Shown here: piece by piece, positions 20,280 to 32,794 of the stretch | Numbering within the stretch: position 1 is the first letter of the stretch | How the letters are laid out: every line of letters begins with the position of its first letter | From: Zopfochytrium polystomum | Lineage: Eukaryota; Chytridiomycota; Chytridiomycetes; Chytridiales; Chytridiaceae | Direction of reading: 5' to 3' | NCBI GenBank assembly: GCA_025765615.1 | Contig: JAIVFJ010000015.1 | Location: 248,001 to 312,000, forward strand | Length of the DNA: 64,000 nucleotides | Made by a program: the position numbers and the translations under genes | The notes under the pieces: generated by a model | Told to the model about the DNA's origin: nothing | What the model saw: the letters and a program-made list of their open reading frames with translations, nothing else | Databases searched by the model: none

Positions 20280-23200
20280 ATGAATTTTCTGTCGCGTGTG
20301 TTCTCACAAAATGGGTCGAGTGGCCCCAACACCGCCAACGATGCAAGCCGTGGGGCAGTTACCCACACTCCTATTTCGCGGATCGGCGCGCCGTCCCGTC
20401 ACCCGCGTGCGACTGCCATCGCCTACGATCGTGCTCAGTCGCTCGTCGCAGTGGGCTTCGCGGATGGCTCGGTCTTGGTTGTTGGGTCGCCGCCGAACTT
20501 CGAGAAGTTGCTGCGCCCGCCGACAAGAGGCGCTCCCGTTCGGCACTTGAAGTTCAAGACCGGCGAGAAGTACCTTGTGTCCATTAACAGCAACGATGAA
20601 GTAATTCGCTTATGCCGCCTCAATCGAAACTTACTCTACATCCGCTTCGCCCATTTCATCTCTACAATCACTACAGGTTGTCGTTTGGGACCTGACGAAC
20701 TGCCAACTGCTCCACCTTCCCTTTCCTCTCGGCCGCCCAGTATCACGGCTCGAAACGCCATTAGCCGCTGGCTGGCTCTATATTGGCCTCGAGACAGGCG
20801 AAGTGGTGATTTTCGACATCCGACGCGCCGCCCTGTCGGATTATACTATCCCACTCCCGTCGTTCCTGAACCCTTCGCCTCCTCCTCGCGTTGCTGTCCT
20901 GGAGTGCTGCCCTGTCGATCCCAATCTCATCTTGATTGGATATGAAACTGGTGCGCTGATCGTGTGGGACCTCGCGGAACAGACAGTGTTTCGCAAGTAC
21001 GTATTTGCGTTTGGTACCAAGGAGAAGAGTGCGTTTTCCCGCGCGTTCACGACAAAAGGAAAGGCGCAACCAGCACAAGCAGCGTCTGACACCAACTCAG
21101 TTTATTCATCGTCCGACAGCTCCACGATCAGTTCCGATGGACAGGGGTTGAGGCTTGGTGCAGCCAGCTGGAGGCCCGACGGGTTGTTTATTGCGAGCGC
21201 TCACGGGAAGTACGTGGCAGTGTGGAGCGTGCAAGACACAGGGCTCCTTAGCAACTTGAAGGCGTTGACGATGTCGGAAAAGGAGCGAAAGCCGGTTGCG
21301 ATAAGGACACTGGACGGTTTTGTTGATTCGGATGATGGTGCAGATGCGGAGCCAATATCCGATATGCAGTGGGTGTCTCGACCGGCGGGGCAGGATGGGA
21401 CTGCCTTGTTCGTCGCTGGAGGCACGGTTTCGGGAATTCCAAAGTTCATCACCGCTTTCGAGCATATTGCCGGCAAGGACTTCAAGAGCGGCTTCAAACA
21501 GCAGCTGCAACTTGTTGAGCGCGGCTTGAGCTTTGAACGGCTTATATCCTTCTCGCCTCTGCCGAGCCACCCTGCTCAAGACCTGGTCGTTTTGGCTTTA
21601 ACAACTTCTGGAATCGTTAGCGCTCATTCTCTTTCGGCATTCACCGCTTTTAATCCGCTGTCCTTGTCGCCCTCCTTAGTCCTTTTAAAGTCAGCTGATG
21701 TACTCGCAGCTACTTTGATTTCGGCGAACTTCAACTTTTTGATCGAGCTGCGTCAAAGCAGTGCCGAAAGCCAGCTACAGCTAGTGAAGTCATCTCTTGA
21801 AGAATGCAAGCCTTCAGCAGCAACCCCTGGATCGTTTTTTGCTCCACCTATTCCAATAAGTGGCGGTAATTTTGCCTCCTCGATTATCGCCTTGGCGGCA
21901 AGTGCAGCTGGCGGACCCGTGTCGTCGAATGATGTGTTTATCACGCTGCATTCCGACTCGTCGCTGCAGTTTTGGCAGAGTCCAGAGACGGGTGCCTCAC
22001 TTCCCTCACCTCCGGTTTTGCTGTCCTCGCTTTCACTGGGATCTTTGATCTCCCTTGAAAAGACAGCCAACACTGCGCCATCCTCGTCCAGCGTTTCGCT
22101 TTATGCGGGTTATCGAACTTTGGTTATTTCCTGTGGCGCAATGGTTATCGTTCTCCGATTCATATCAGCTCGTGACGTCGAGTCTGCGACTTCTGTACCC
22201 GCCCCGTCTGCCCCAGCAGTAACAAGGGAATCTTTGCCTGTCGACCCGGCCGGCTCAAACTCAGTCTTGAATGCGGAACGGGCCGATGACAAACCGGTTG
22301 CTTCCGCAAGCTCACCAGGCGTTACTTCGGAGACTCAATCGCAACCCGACGCTCCCCCGGCTCGTTTGACGCCAGCTCCTCCACTTCCAGAACGGGGACC
22401 TCCACTTCCTCCACGAAAAGATCTCATCCCGTCTCCTGCTATGGCGGAATCGGAGGTGCAACCTGCGCCTCCGGCAGTAACAGGGGAAGATGAGGATATG
22501 GGAGACGAGGAGATGGAAAAACTTATGGCTGATTTGGACGCCACAGTTGACTCAGTCCTTGCGGAGTCAAAGGCGACAAGTGATGCACTGAAGGAAGGAA
22601 TTCCTGGGCAATTATCACCAAACGTGAGCGGGCCAACAGTCTCTTCTTCTTCGGACTTGGCACCAGCGCCATCACCACCGCGGCGGGTTTCGATTGGCAG
22701 GCATCCCGGTTGGGTCATCATGGCGCAGGCAATTCATCATGACGTAGTGGTGTGCAGTCAATTCTGTGGCTGGCTGAATGTGTGAGTTTCGCAACTAAGG
22801 TCACAGATATGTTAGTCCTAAGGGTTATCCTCAATTTTTAGACTTGCAATGAGCACCGCAGATGGAAGTTTCACTGTGCTTGACGTAGTTTCAGGGAGAA
22901 ACATTCACACGGAAAAGTTTATCGCGCATTCTGATGGCAGCCCCAACGAAGTTTCGGTCATACATTTCGCGGACACTTTTGTGGACAATGGTAAACCGCG
23001 ATCTCCATCTGTTGCATTGTTTACCGAATCTTCAAAAAAAGGTTCAGGGCTCAGACCGATCATGCTGATCGGAACTGCCCGCGGAGGCTGGTTCGGTTAT
23101 GAGTTCAATCAGTCTCCAGGAGCTGATTCGCGGTTCACTTTGCGAAAATTCCCACTGAGACGCTCCCCCTCATCGCATCAGTCAAGCGTCGTGAACAAAC

Positions 23201-24247
23201 CGCTGAGCATCACTGTTTTGAACGACTCTGGTCTCGTCGTGACACAGCAGGCCCCGTCCGCAAGCGGAGAGGGCACGGAAAATTACGTTGTCCTGGCTGG
23301 ATCGCACCGCGCGGAAGTAGTCTTGCTGCAACCGCAGAAACCGGCAACGATTGTTGCAGAGCGTGCACTGTCTGCCGGCGGACCGGGTGCACTGGCTGTC
23401 GCAGCAGGCTTCGCCATTGCACGTGGTGTGCCGAGCCTTGTTGTTGTGTCCAGGGACGGAGGTGTCACAGCATTTGGGCTGCCAGGCCTCGAAGCGTCTA
23501 GCGGCGGGGCGCTCGGTCCAGGTGCTGCGGGCTCTGAAGTGGGCGTCGGCGGAAGCGGTGTCGGTTGGGGACTTGGCCCAAGACGCGTGCGCGTTCTCGA
23601 CGATGGAAGGGTGTTCTGCTGGAGCGCTGACCGGGAGATGAAGGTGATGCCTGGGTTTTGCGACCCTGCGAGGTGAGACGCGTGAAAAATCCTTGACTCG
23701 TCCTGTAATATGGTGGTCTTATTTACCCGTCAAATAACAGGTTCCCGACTGTTCAACCGTCCGTGTATGACGCGTCCAAACAGATAGCGTTCGCAAAAGT
23801 ATATGGACGGCAAGGTGCTTCTTCAACGCTCGCCTTTAAAGACCCTGCGCTGGACTCTCTTTGTGAGTTCTTGCCGAGTACCTAATTATTGTGAAGCTCT
23901 AACCTCCTCGGAAATCTGAAGTCGCTATACGTAGGATCGTCGACGAATCGGAGCAGCTCGACTTATCACTATCGCAAGGCGGAGACAAGTCCACAGCCGA
24001 AGAGCTATCCGAGGCCAAAAACGTGAGTTCCGTGAAACAGACGGCGCAACCCCCCTCCATTTTGACGCCAGATCTGACCGAGCGTACTTTTATGGAACAT
24101 TCCCACCAGAAACTGAATGAACGTGGCGAGGCCCTGTCAAATCTCGAGCGGCGGATGAACGACCTCAATCACGCGTCCGCCAGCTTTGCAGAGACTGTCC
24201 GCAAGTACAACGAGGAGCAGGCCAAGAAAAAGTGGTGGCAACCTTGA
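20280..24247 (+). CDS. tomosyn / Lgl / Sro7-type WD40 protein with C-terminal SNARE-like helix
   Basis: Five exons (20280-20600, 20677-22781, 22842-23672, 23741-23862, 23922-24247) sum to 3705 nt and encode 1234 residues, within the family's range. The N-terminal half is beta-propeller material: AIAYDRAQSLVAVGFADGSV, VVVWDLTNCQLLHLPFPLG, WLYIGLETGEVVIFDIRR and GYETGALIVWDL. A disordered Pro/Ser/Ala-rich, acidic insert (about 21,000-22,700) interrupts the propellers. The last 60 residues (LNERGEALSNLERRMNDL, then FAETVRKYNEEQAKKKWW) form an R-SNARE-like amphipathic helix. This is typical of tomosyn and absent from shorter Lgl proteins. Such proteins bind t-SNAREs such as syntaxin/Sec9 and control polarised exocytosis, working with Sec4-type Rabs. 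The start at 20280 is directly after the ADI1 poly(A) signal; no earlier in-frame ATG is available. Confidence 0.85.
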
Positions 24248-24627
24248 GGAGGAGCCTTGCCGGAAGCCTTATTTTTCGTGTCGACAATGTCTTAAACATT
24301 TCTTGCTGACCTTTTTTTTTTTTTTTTTTTTATTGCATTTTTTGCATTTTTTGCATTCTTCGATTATCTGAGGCAGGGAGTGCCCAACCGTCTGATTCCA
24401 AAAAGACCGGACTCGTCAGCACGCACCAACAAACGACCCACCACCACCACCACCACCACCACCACCACCCCATTGCGTATCCTTGTCGTCAGTCGGCGCC
24501 GTCCCAGTCCCTTCGCATCCAACACACCCCAACCCTCCAAGAACACTTCAGATCCGGCCGGCCTCCCTCGCGTGTTTCCCAAATCGTCCGCGCGCCCGTC
24601 CCGACCTCTCTCTCAGCTAGCCCCCCC
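24248..24627. other. tomosyn 3' region and DOCK 5' region: 20-T run and CAC repeat
   Basis: A run of 20 T (24312-24331) is followed by TTTTTTGCAT repeats, then a (CAC/CCA)n tract at about 24437-24465. Thr- or Pro-rich frames through the repeat are not credible genes. The DOCK ATG at 24628 follows a C/T-rich leader. Confidence 0.45.
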
Positions 24628-27600
24628 ATGGCTTGGCAGCCACTCCCTGCCGGCTCATGGCATGGCCTGGCCGTGTGCTCGTTCCTGCCCTCCACCATCA
24701 CCGCCGCCCTTGCCGCGGGCGCCGCTGTGGCCAGCACACCCGCTGCTGCATCTTCGTCTCTGCCACCCTTCTCCCCCGCACAATCTGCAGCCACCACCAC
24801 CACCACCACCACCTCCACCTCTGGAAACACCCCCGTCGCACCCCCGTCAGTCACCGCCGCCGTCTCCGCATCCGCTTCCCCGGCCGTCACCGCCCGCGTC
24901 GCCACCGCCGCCCTTCCAACGTCGTCCTCCTTTGCGCCGCAGACGCAAACCTCGCCCTCCACAGCGATAGCCATCGGAATCGTCGAAGGTGAGCAAGAAC
25001 AAAGAGCACTTGCAGGGCGGACGCTTCGCGATTGGTCATACTTGATATGGGCGATATGGGCACTATTCGTTTGCCTCGCTTGGTCGCGGTCACCCGTCAC
25101 TAACCCGGAAACCCTCGCAACTCCGGCACAGAGAACCTCGCACCCCTCGAGGTGGGTGACAATGTCCATATTTTAGAAGAGTACGTCCCGAGCGCGGACG
25201 ACGTTCCTTCGACCGACCCGTTCGCGCCCTTGTTTTCGTCCTCCAAGACACGTTGGTACCGGGGCTACGTTTACCAGACATCAAATCCGCGTGCGCCACC
25301 AAAGATCGGCGTCTTTCCGGCGACTCATGTGTACTGCCCTGATCTCGTTTCGCATCGGCAGGCGCAGTCGCAGTCCCCTTTGCGATCGCTAGATCGACCT
25401 CCCCTTGCTGACTCTGGAGCCATGGGACTTCAACGCGGCCCAACTCTCGTCCATGCACCTTCAGGTGAACACTCTGAATGAGAACGCGTCAGTCGTGTTA
25501 ATCTTCTTCAATGATAGATCCCTCATCGCCAGCGAAACGGTCGCGACCGTCGTCTTTCATCAGCCCGACAGGAAAAACAGGATCGGGAAATCTCGTTGGG
25601 CCACCTTTACCTGCTCCGGTAGCTCCGACTCGCGATACGATTGGCGGCAGTCGAGAACCTCTGGTCGATGAGATATCCGCGGCACTCAGGGAATGGGGAG
25701 TCTTATTGAAGCAGCATCTGGTCAATCAGGATTATCCTCGTTTTGCTGTCGTCAAAGACCTCTTCCACGAGCTCTTTCAAGGCCGTCGTCAGCTTCTATC
25801 CCAAACGCTGTCTCCGGACGAAGTCGTCAAACTCCGGCGCAGCCTCGTGGTGAAGCTGGACTATGGGAATCGCATTCAGAAACTAGATCTCATCGTGCGG
25901 CATCCAGATCGCGGACATCTTGTCGGTGAGCGAAACTCGTCGGTCGTAAAAATGTTTCGAAACCACCTTGAAGTGGCCTTCAAATGGTCGGCAGCTGGAA
26001 AGCCCGGGTTCTTCCCACCGCCTGCTTCCTCGGCAGCTCAGCTCACGTTCATGTCAGGCCAGAGCTCGAACTCGATGTCAAAGGAACGCGTTGATGCGTC
26101 GGACGTCCCGAAATCCTTCTGCTTGTACTTTGAATTGACCGCCTGCACCGCGTCAATCTGCCTTCCGGGGGAATATGCCGAGTTGGCCTTTTTCTTATTC
26201 AACCGGCAAGAGTCTAGGATCATCAGCGAAGACTTTTTGATCATTATAGACTACAATGGAAACCCGAGACCTGCAGATGATGGCCAGGCGCGACTGTCCA
26301 CCATCTTCTGCGACCTCGCAGCCAGAGATTTCAACGAGCATGCGTTTTTGGTCTGTCGCATCGTCCGAGTCGGAAAAATGAATGTTTCAGACAAGGAGAA
26401 TGTGATTGGCACGAAGGGAGCGAACTCTGTTGGAAACAGCATGAATTCCCTTTCATCGGGGGAAATGTCACCTGGATACCGGCGACCCTTTGGATGCGCC
26501 GTCGTTGAGCTTCAAGAAGTCTGGAATACTGCTCTCCAGTTGAGCGGAACCTCTGCCGCTCCTGATTTCATGGGGACCAAGGAGCTTTCTATGAAACTCC
26601 ACGTCCCAGCCCCAGAGTCAAACTTCCCCATCATGCACGAACTCATCATGAATCGTCTCGCCGGTTTTGAGACATCCGCGCGCGCTGACCTTCTCAAGGT
26701 GCTCCTATGCGTGGCGGCGCAACCTCCTCCCTCCGCACCAATGCCGTTCCCAGCCAGTGAGCGAACGCCTAAAATGGGATTCCCCGACGTCGTGATTCCT
26801 GCCGAGACTCGAAACTCGCTGTACTTGACTCTGATCAGTGGCGAGTTCTCAGCAAGAGCGACTGCCCTATCAGCGCGGAATGTCCAGGTGACGTGCCAAG
26901 TTCGGCTTCAGGACGGCTCTTACATTGAAAATTACACGAACCGAGGACTCAGCTCGCCCGAGTCCCAGTACGAATCTATCGTGTATTACCACAATAACAC
27001 TCCCAGATACATGGAACCTTTTTGCATAACCTTAGACCCGCACGTATTAGAGAACGCTCACATATTCTTCACATTCCGGCATTGCTCGTCTACTGACAAG
27101 AACGATCGGTCACCGTTTGCTTTTGGATACCTTCCGCTCTTTCGCATGGACCAAACGGTCATTCATGATGGCCAGCACACCCTCACCTTGTACAAGTACG
27201 ACAAGAAAATTCTTCACCCCTCCATCTATTTATCATACCAAGCCGGACCTAATATTCCTCCGTCGGCTTCGTCATCGCAAAGTGCTGAGAGCCTTTATGC
27301 CGCAGCGGATGCCATGTCGAAAGCACCACAGCTCAGGGATATAATGATTGTGAAGACTCAGCTTTGCAGCACTATTATGACTCAGAGCAGCGCTGTGTTG
27401 AGTCTCTTGAACTGGAAGCGGACGGTCGTTCAATCCAGGACACCAATCGAGACAATACTTCGCAACTTTTTTCTTGTTCCGGAAATCGAGGTGGTCAAGT
27501 TCTTGCACGGAGTGCTGGACTCGCTCTTTGAGATTATGGACAGTCCAGATCTGAACGTGAAGAACAAGCTTGATGACCAGCTATTCAACGCGCTTGTGTA

Positions 27601-30600
27601 CGCACTTAGTGTGGTGGTCGACCGCCGATTCATTCCTTTTGGTACCGTCGTCGACATTTATGTGGACAAGTGGTTCAAGAGCCTCACGTGTTGGCGAAAC
27701 CTTTCGAGCTCATTCCTCAAGCTTTTGGACGACCCGACGCGAAAGGAAACGCGAGATGCAATAAAAGTCTGGGGATACTGGATTCGGTTCATCGTTCGCT
27801 CTGGCTTGGCCGAGCAGCGAACCGCGCGTCTGTCAAACCAGGCTTTGACGCCCATGGGCCCATCATTCATGGAACTGATGAGCGACTTGTTACAAGGGAT
27901 CGAGCGCGTCATGGCAAATATGCAGCCGGAGGCCATTGCCGCCCAAACTCTCGCGCTTCAATACTTCCCGCAGCTGCTTCCGGATCTGGCGCGTGTTTAC
28001 GGGCCGGCAGAACTTGTTTCGGTCGTTGTTCGATTCGCTGACAGTGTTCGAGGTTCCAAGGTGGGCATGACGGAAGCATATCACTGATTCTCTCTAATGC
28101 GATTGCTTTCGTTTTACAGGCACGGCTTAACGCTCACAAGCTTGCCTTTATGTACACTCTCATACGCGGCCCCCTTTTTGCCGATCGAAGAAGCCGTTTT
28201 GGCCTAGTTTCGGCGATAACTCGATGGATCGCAGAATGCATCAGCGGAGAATGGGACCGCGACCGCGAATCCGGTCCCACTTCTCCCCTTTCGCCAACCT
28301 CCGCGCGAGCCTCCTTCCGAGAGAACGACAACCTTCGCCTTTGTTTGAACGTCACCGTAGAGCTCATCGACCGCTTGCAAAAAGTGGGCGATCGACTTGA
28401 GCGAGGCAAAGGAGACAAAGCTGGCGCTGGCGCGGGAGGAGTTCGAGACGCTTCGGATGCTGCCTCGCGGGAGGAAGACTTCCGTAAATGTGTTGATAAG
28501 GTCTCGGAACTACTTCCCCGCCTGCTTGAAACGTACACGGATTGCGTTGAAACATTGCCTAAGCCCACTCCGGCTGCGCGGTACAGCAAAATATCTGTCA
28601 GCTCAAACGGGTCAAGTCCTTCAATCCGACCCAGCACTTCCACTTACGTTACAATGTATGAGCAGACGGATTATCAAAGTCACTCGGCTTCTGGACCGTA
28701 CTTTCCGACGACCATTGCCCTGACCGAACTTGGAGCCGCGCTCATCTCGCTCGTACATCTACTACCGGAGCCTAATTTGCGTGCCATCTGTTCACGACCT
28801 GTGACAAAGGGTAGTCTTATTGGCCATGAATACTCTGGCTCCCAAATCATCACCTTCCTGTTTATCACGTTCCAAAGCCTTCTCCGCGGTGATGCATTCC
28901 CAGCCTCATGGATCGCTTCTCATACCATTGTCACAAAGATGGTCGTGAAGTCATTGCGTGCCATTAGCTTCGTCCTGCAACGCGAGTCTACCGACGATAC
29001 GACACCCATTGCGCCACCCCGTCGAGACTCCATGAATGGCTCTCAGCAGGGCTCGTCGGAAACGACACAAAGCGCTACGGCGATCGCATCCGCGCGGCGT
29101 CCCAGCAACATGGAAATCAAAAATGCGCAGATCCAATGGGCAGACTACTTTCGCATTCTTTTGCAGCTGCTCAATTCGCGTTGGGTCGGCATTGAGACTT
29201 TCAACCCGCAGCGAGCGCGCGTTGCGACCCGGCTGGGCGGTGACGTTCGAGGAGAGGCTGGCGAGCTTTTGCGGTCCATGTGGGAATACTTGACGGAAAG
29301 CGAGCGGGCCGGTCGCGGCGTCCAAATGGCTTTCATTCCGAACCTGTTCGGGCCCTTCTTGGAGTTGACCATGAGCCCACATCCCGGCTTGAAATCTGCG
29401 GCCGTTGAGCTAATGTTCAGGTTTGTGTTTCAAAGCAAGTTTTCCCATCCGCGCCACTCTTTCTGTATCTTTGAGCCGCACTCATTTTTATTCGTAGCAC
29501 AATTGAGCGCGAATACCGTGCGCAGGACAACTTTAGGAGAATTGAATCAGAATGCTTTGACCGGTTGGACAGGCTCATCGCCGACGAGGGCCACGGTGAC
29601 GACGCGTACCGCCGCTTCTTCATTGAGGCGCTGGGGCGTCGATTCACTGATGCCGCAAAAGCGGTCGCAGCCGGAGGGTTGACGGAGACAGCCCCTGGCA
29701 CCCCTGGGACGATCGGAATTCGGCCGTCCATAGCTGGTGGTGGCAGCGTTGCGGCAGCTACGGCATTTGCGGCTTTTGGTGCCCGATTCTTGGGCTTGTT
29801 GGACACGTATCTGGAACTCTGCATCTCCCTGAGGGACATCCCGCCTGGGGAGAGGTTCGACGAGGAAAGGCTTTGGTTCGCTTTGAAACTTATTCGGTTC
29901 TTGAGAGAAGCGGGAAGAAAGTAAGATTAGATCATTTGTTAAAACGACTGGACGCCACTAACACTCACAAATGCTCCCTTTTACGCCTAGACGCCTCTAC
30001 GCTCGTTATGTCCATCTCCTCGCGGGACTGCATGTTCAAGCCGAAAACTTTGTGGAAGCTGCTCTCGCGCTGAAGCTCTATGCGGACCTCCTTCCGTGGT
30101 CACATGCTCTGCAGCTTGCACCGGCCCCCCACTTTGGCTTCCCCCATTGGCAGACGTGCTTCGAACGAAAGGAACAGGTATGGCACTGCCGTTTGCATAG
30201 GTCAGATGAAGATACCCACAGAAGCTAATTTTCTTCTCTGTCCAAGTCGTACTTGACGTGCATAGATTATTTGGAGCGAGCAGACCATTGGGAGCGTGCG
30301 CTGATGATGAACTCGGAACTGGCTGTTCAGTACGAGAGAGGCTGGTACGATTACGCCAAGTATGCTCACACCCTAGCGCGTTCTGCCAAGCTTGTCGAAA
30401 GCATACTCGAGAAAGAGCGATATCACCCCAGCTACTTCAGGGTCGGCTTTTACGGGCGCGGCTTTCCACTTACTCTGCGGAACAAGCAGTTTGTATACAG
30501 GTGAGATAGGACGCTCTTCTTTTCCACCAGTGCTAATCATTGCTTTGAAACCGGCAGGGGTGGAGAATGGGAAAAGATTGGACCATTCTGCGAGAGAATT

Positions 30601-32318
30601 CTCAACAAGTACGTCGGAGCCCAACTTCTTCGCACAAATGCTCCCCCGGGAGACGACATCCTGAACGGTGCAGGCCGCTGGATTCAGATAACAGCCGTCA
30701 ATCCCGAGATTGACTCCCGAAAGTGGGGGAGCGACAGAATGACTGGTGCTTGGCTGAATTGGGAACCGCCGCTCGACAACACGGACTCGGGCTTTGTTTC
30801 GCAATACTTGAACCCTTCGACCTCATCGTCACGGCGGAATTCCCAGACCTACCGGAGCAGCGACAGCGTTGCCGGTCTCACCACCGGCGATTATTCGGTG
30901 GAGCCGGAGCTGGATCCCAATTTCGAAGGGCTCTTTTCTCGGGCCGCGGCGACTTTGGATCGTGTGCCCGAGGCGGTCAAGAACTACTATTTATACAACG
31001 AAATCAACATGTTTTCTTTCTCGCGGCCATTCAAGAGGGCTCCAGTCCCTCCTGTGGCCAAGGACGACCCGGCGCGGGAATTCCTGGAGCTGTGGACAGA
31101 AAAGACACTTCTCATAACGGCAGACAGCTTCCCCTGTTTATCCAAGCGCAGCGAAGTCGCAAGAGCTTTCATTCAAGAACTTTCCCCGATCGAAAACGCA
31201 GTGATAGCCATCAGGACCAAGAATCGTCAGCTGCGGGAGTTTGAGCGCAAGTACGAGCCGCTTGCATCTGGTGTTGCACCTACTTCCTCGTCTTCGTCGT
31301 ATTCGGGACAAAGCACGAAGCGTGGAAGCGGAGCTATTGGAAGGAACGTCAACCTTTTCACCATGGCGCTCAACGGCGCGGTTGATGCACCTGTGAACGG
31401 TGGCATACCGATGTATAGGCGGGCGTTCCTGAGCGAGACGTATCGCCGTGCGCATCCAAAGGACGGCGTGCTGGTTGATTCGCTGGAGAAAGCAATCAAT
31501 GAGCAGGCGGAGATCATTTATCGCTGTATCTCCATTCATGACGCTGTGGTTCCAATGCAAATGCGGCCTCTGCATGAAGCGCTCGTGGCATGTAAGTAGC
31601 TTTGGCCTTTGGGTGATATTCGTCTAGAGCTTATTTTCTTTCTTTGAATGATCCAAAAAGCTTTCCACAAAAACTTTGCGAGCGAGATTTCCAGGCTCGG
31701 GTTGACCAAAGCAGGACGAGGTACGCAGTGGGAGCACCTTCTCGCATGGGTGTATACTTTCTTACATGCAACCTTCACTATGCAGTCTCCACGGGGTCCC
31801 GCTCCAAGTTCTCCAGCCGCGACTGGGCAAGCACCGAGCCAGCTTCGTACTTTGCGGAATCGGAAATGTCAGAGATCCACGACATTTACCAGTTCAACCT
31901 TCCCAATGGCCCCAGCCACGCAAGCCTGCTCGTCTCCACGGGATCCCCAGCGCTGCCAGCTTACGCTCCCCTGTCCCCACTGGACGGTATGGCGACCCTA
32001 GCGAGACCGACGCTTGCCTCGTCCACACGCAGCAACCGTGACTCGGCGCACCTAGGCCCTCTGTCGCTGAACCCCCTCTTGAACTTCGGAGGCAGCGGCG
32101 CAGGTGGCCTCGGGACGCCGGTGCTTTCGTCGTCCGCCATGTCCACGCCGGCCATGTCCGCGGGGGATACGCCGCAGACGCAGCAGCAGAACATGTACTC
32201 TACGTCGTCCGCGGCGTCCGTGTCGAGCGGGGGAGGCACGAATCCGAGGAGGCTGAGCCAGGCTAGTATGGCCTCTGGCCGAGACGATGGCATCACAAAG
32301 CTGTTTCAAAACTGGTAG
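24628..32318 (+). CDS. DOCK-family guanine nucleotide exchange factor
   Basis: Ten exons (24628-24988, 25132-25464, 25518-28060, 28120-29420, 29498-29920, 29991-30177, 30247-30500, 30558-31591, 31661-31720, 31786-32318) total 7029 nt, giving 2342 residues, and close in frame. In order: an N-terminal SH3 region (MAWQPLPAGSWHGLAV, then PLEVGDNVHILEEY and TRWYRGYVY...GVFPATHV); the helical start REPLVDEISAALREWG; the DHR-1/C2 domain (TRNSLYLTLISGEFSA, IVYYHNNTPRYMEPF, FFTFRHCSS, FAFGYLPLF); a long ARM-like helical region; and DHR-2 (SYLTCIDYLERADHWERAL, HPSYFRVGFYGRGFP, QFVYRGGEWEKIGPFCERI, QITAVNPEID). DHR-2 catalyses nucleotide exchange on Rac/Cdc42-type GTPases, and DHR-1 binds phosphoinositides at the membrane. 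A Ser/Gln-rich tail closes the protein. The SH3 plus DHR-1/DHR-2 order resembles the DOCK180 subgroup more than zizimins. Confidence 0.9.
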
Positions 32319-32794
32319 CGCTTATTCGGAAATACCGTGATCAAGGGGGACTTTGTCGGGGTGTGTTTCAGTCAGTGTGAGTGTGATGTTTTGGGGAGAG
32401 GGACAGGGGTAAGTGCTTCCGTTGTTTGACTGCTAGCCTCCGCTTTGATAGCGGGTGTTCTCTTTATCTTTTTTTGATTGTTCCACTGCGTTGGGCAGTT
32501 GCCTCTTCGTGAGACCTTCGCTGTTTAATCTCTTTATTCGCTGTACTGTTGTTTGCTTCTGTTTCTTTTTTATCCGTCGATTCTCTCTTTCTTCTTTTTC
32601 GTACCAACTTTCTTGACTTACGCACACTTAACCTGGGAGGAGCGAAGTATTCCCTTCCAAACGCAAGCAGATGAAGAAAGAATAGCAGGGGGGGCATTTC
32701 AGTTGTTCCGCACCATTACCTAACCTGAACTCACATTCGAAAGGCTGGGTCTCGTGGTGCGATTGGACAAAGCCACCACAAAAAATTTGAAGGG
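32319..32794. other. intergenic region between DOCK and the TBC gene
   Basis: This 476-bp segment is mostly T-rich (TTCTTTTTT tracts, 32460-32620), consistent with the DOCK 3' UTR and the TBC promoter. No gene or repeat family was recognised. Confidence 0.4.

Noticed and set aside
24380..25169. Overlapping Pro/Thr/Val-rich frames at the DOCK 5' end
   Set aside because: Explained by the CAC repeat and by the SH3-encoding exon in the correct frame.
25405..25671. Frame starting LTLEPWDFNAAQLSSM as an alternative DOCK exon
   Set aside because: The frame 25132-25464 spliced to 25518 keeps the phase and leads into REPLVDEISAALREW; the alternative ends in a stop before it.
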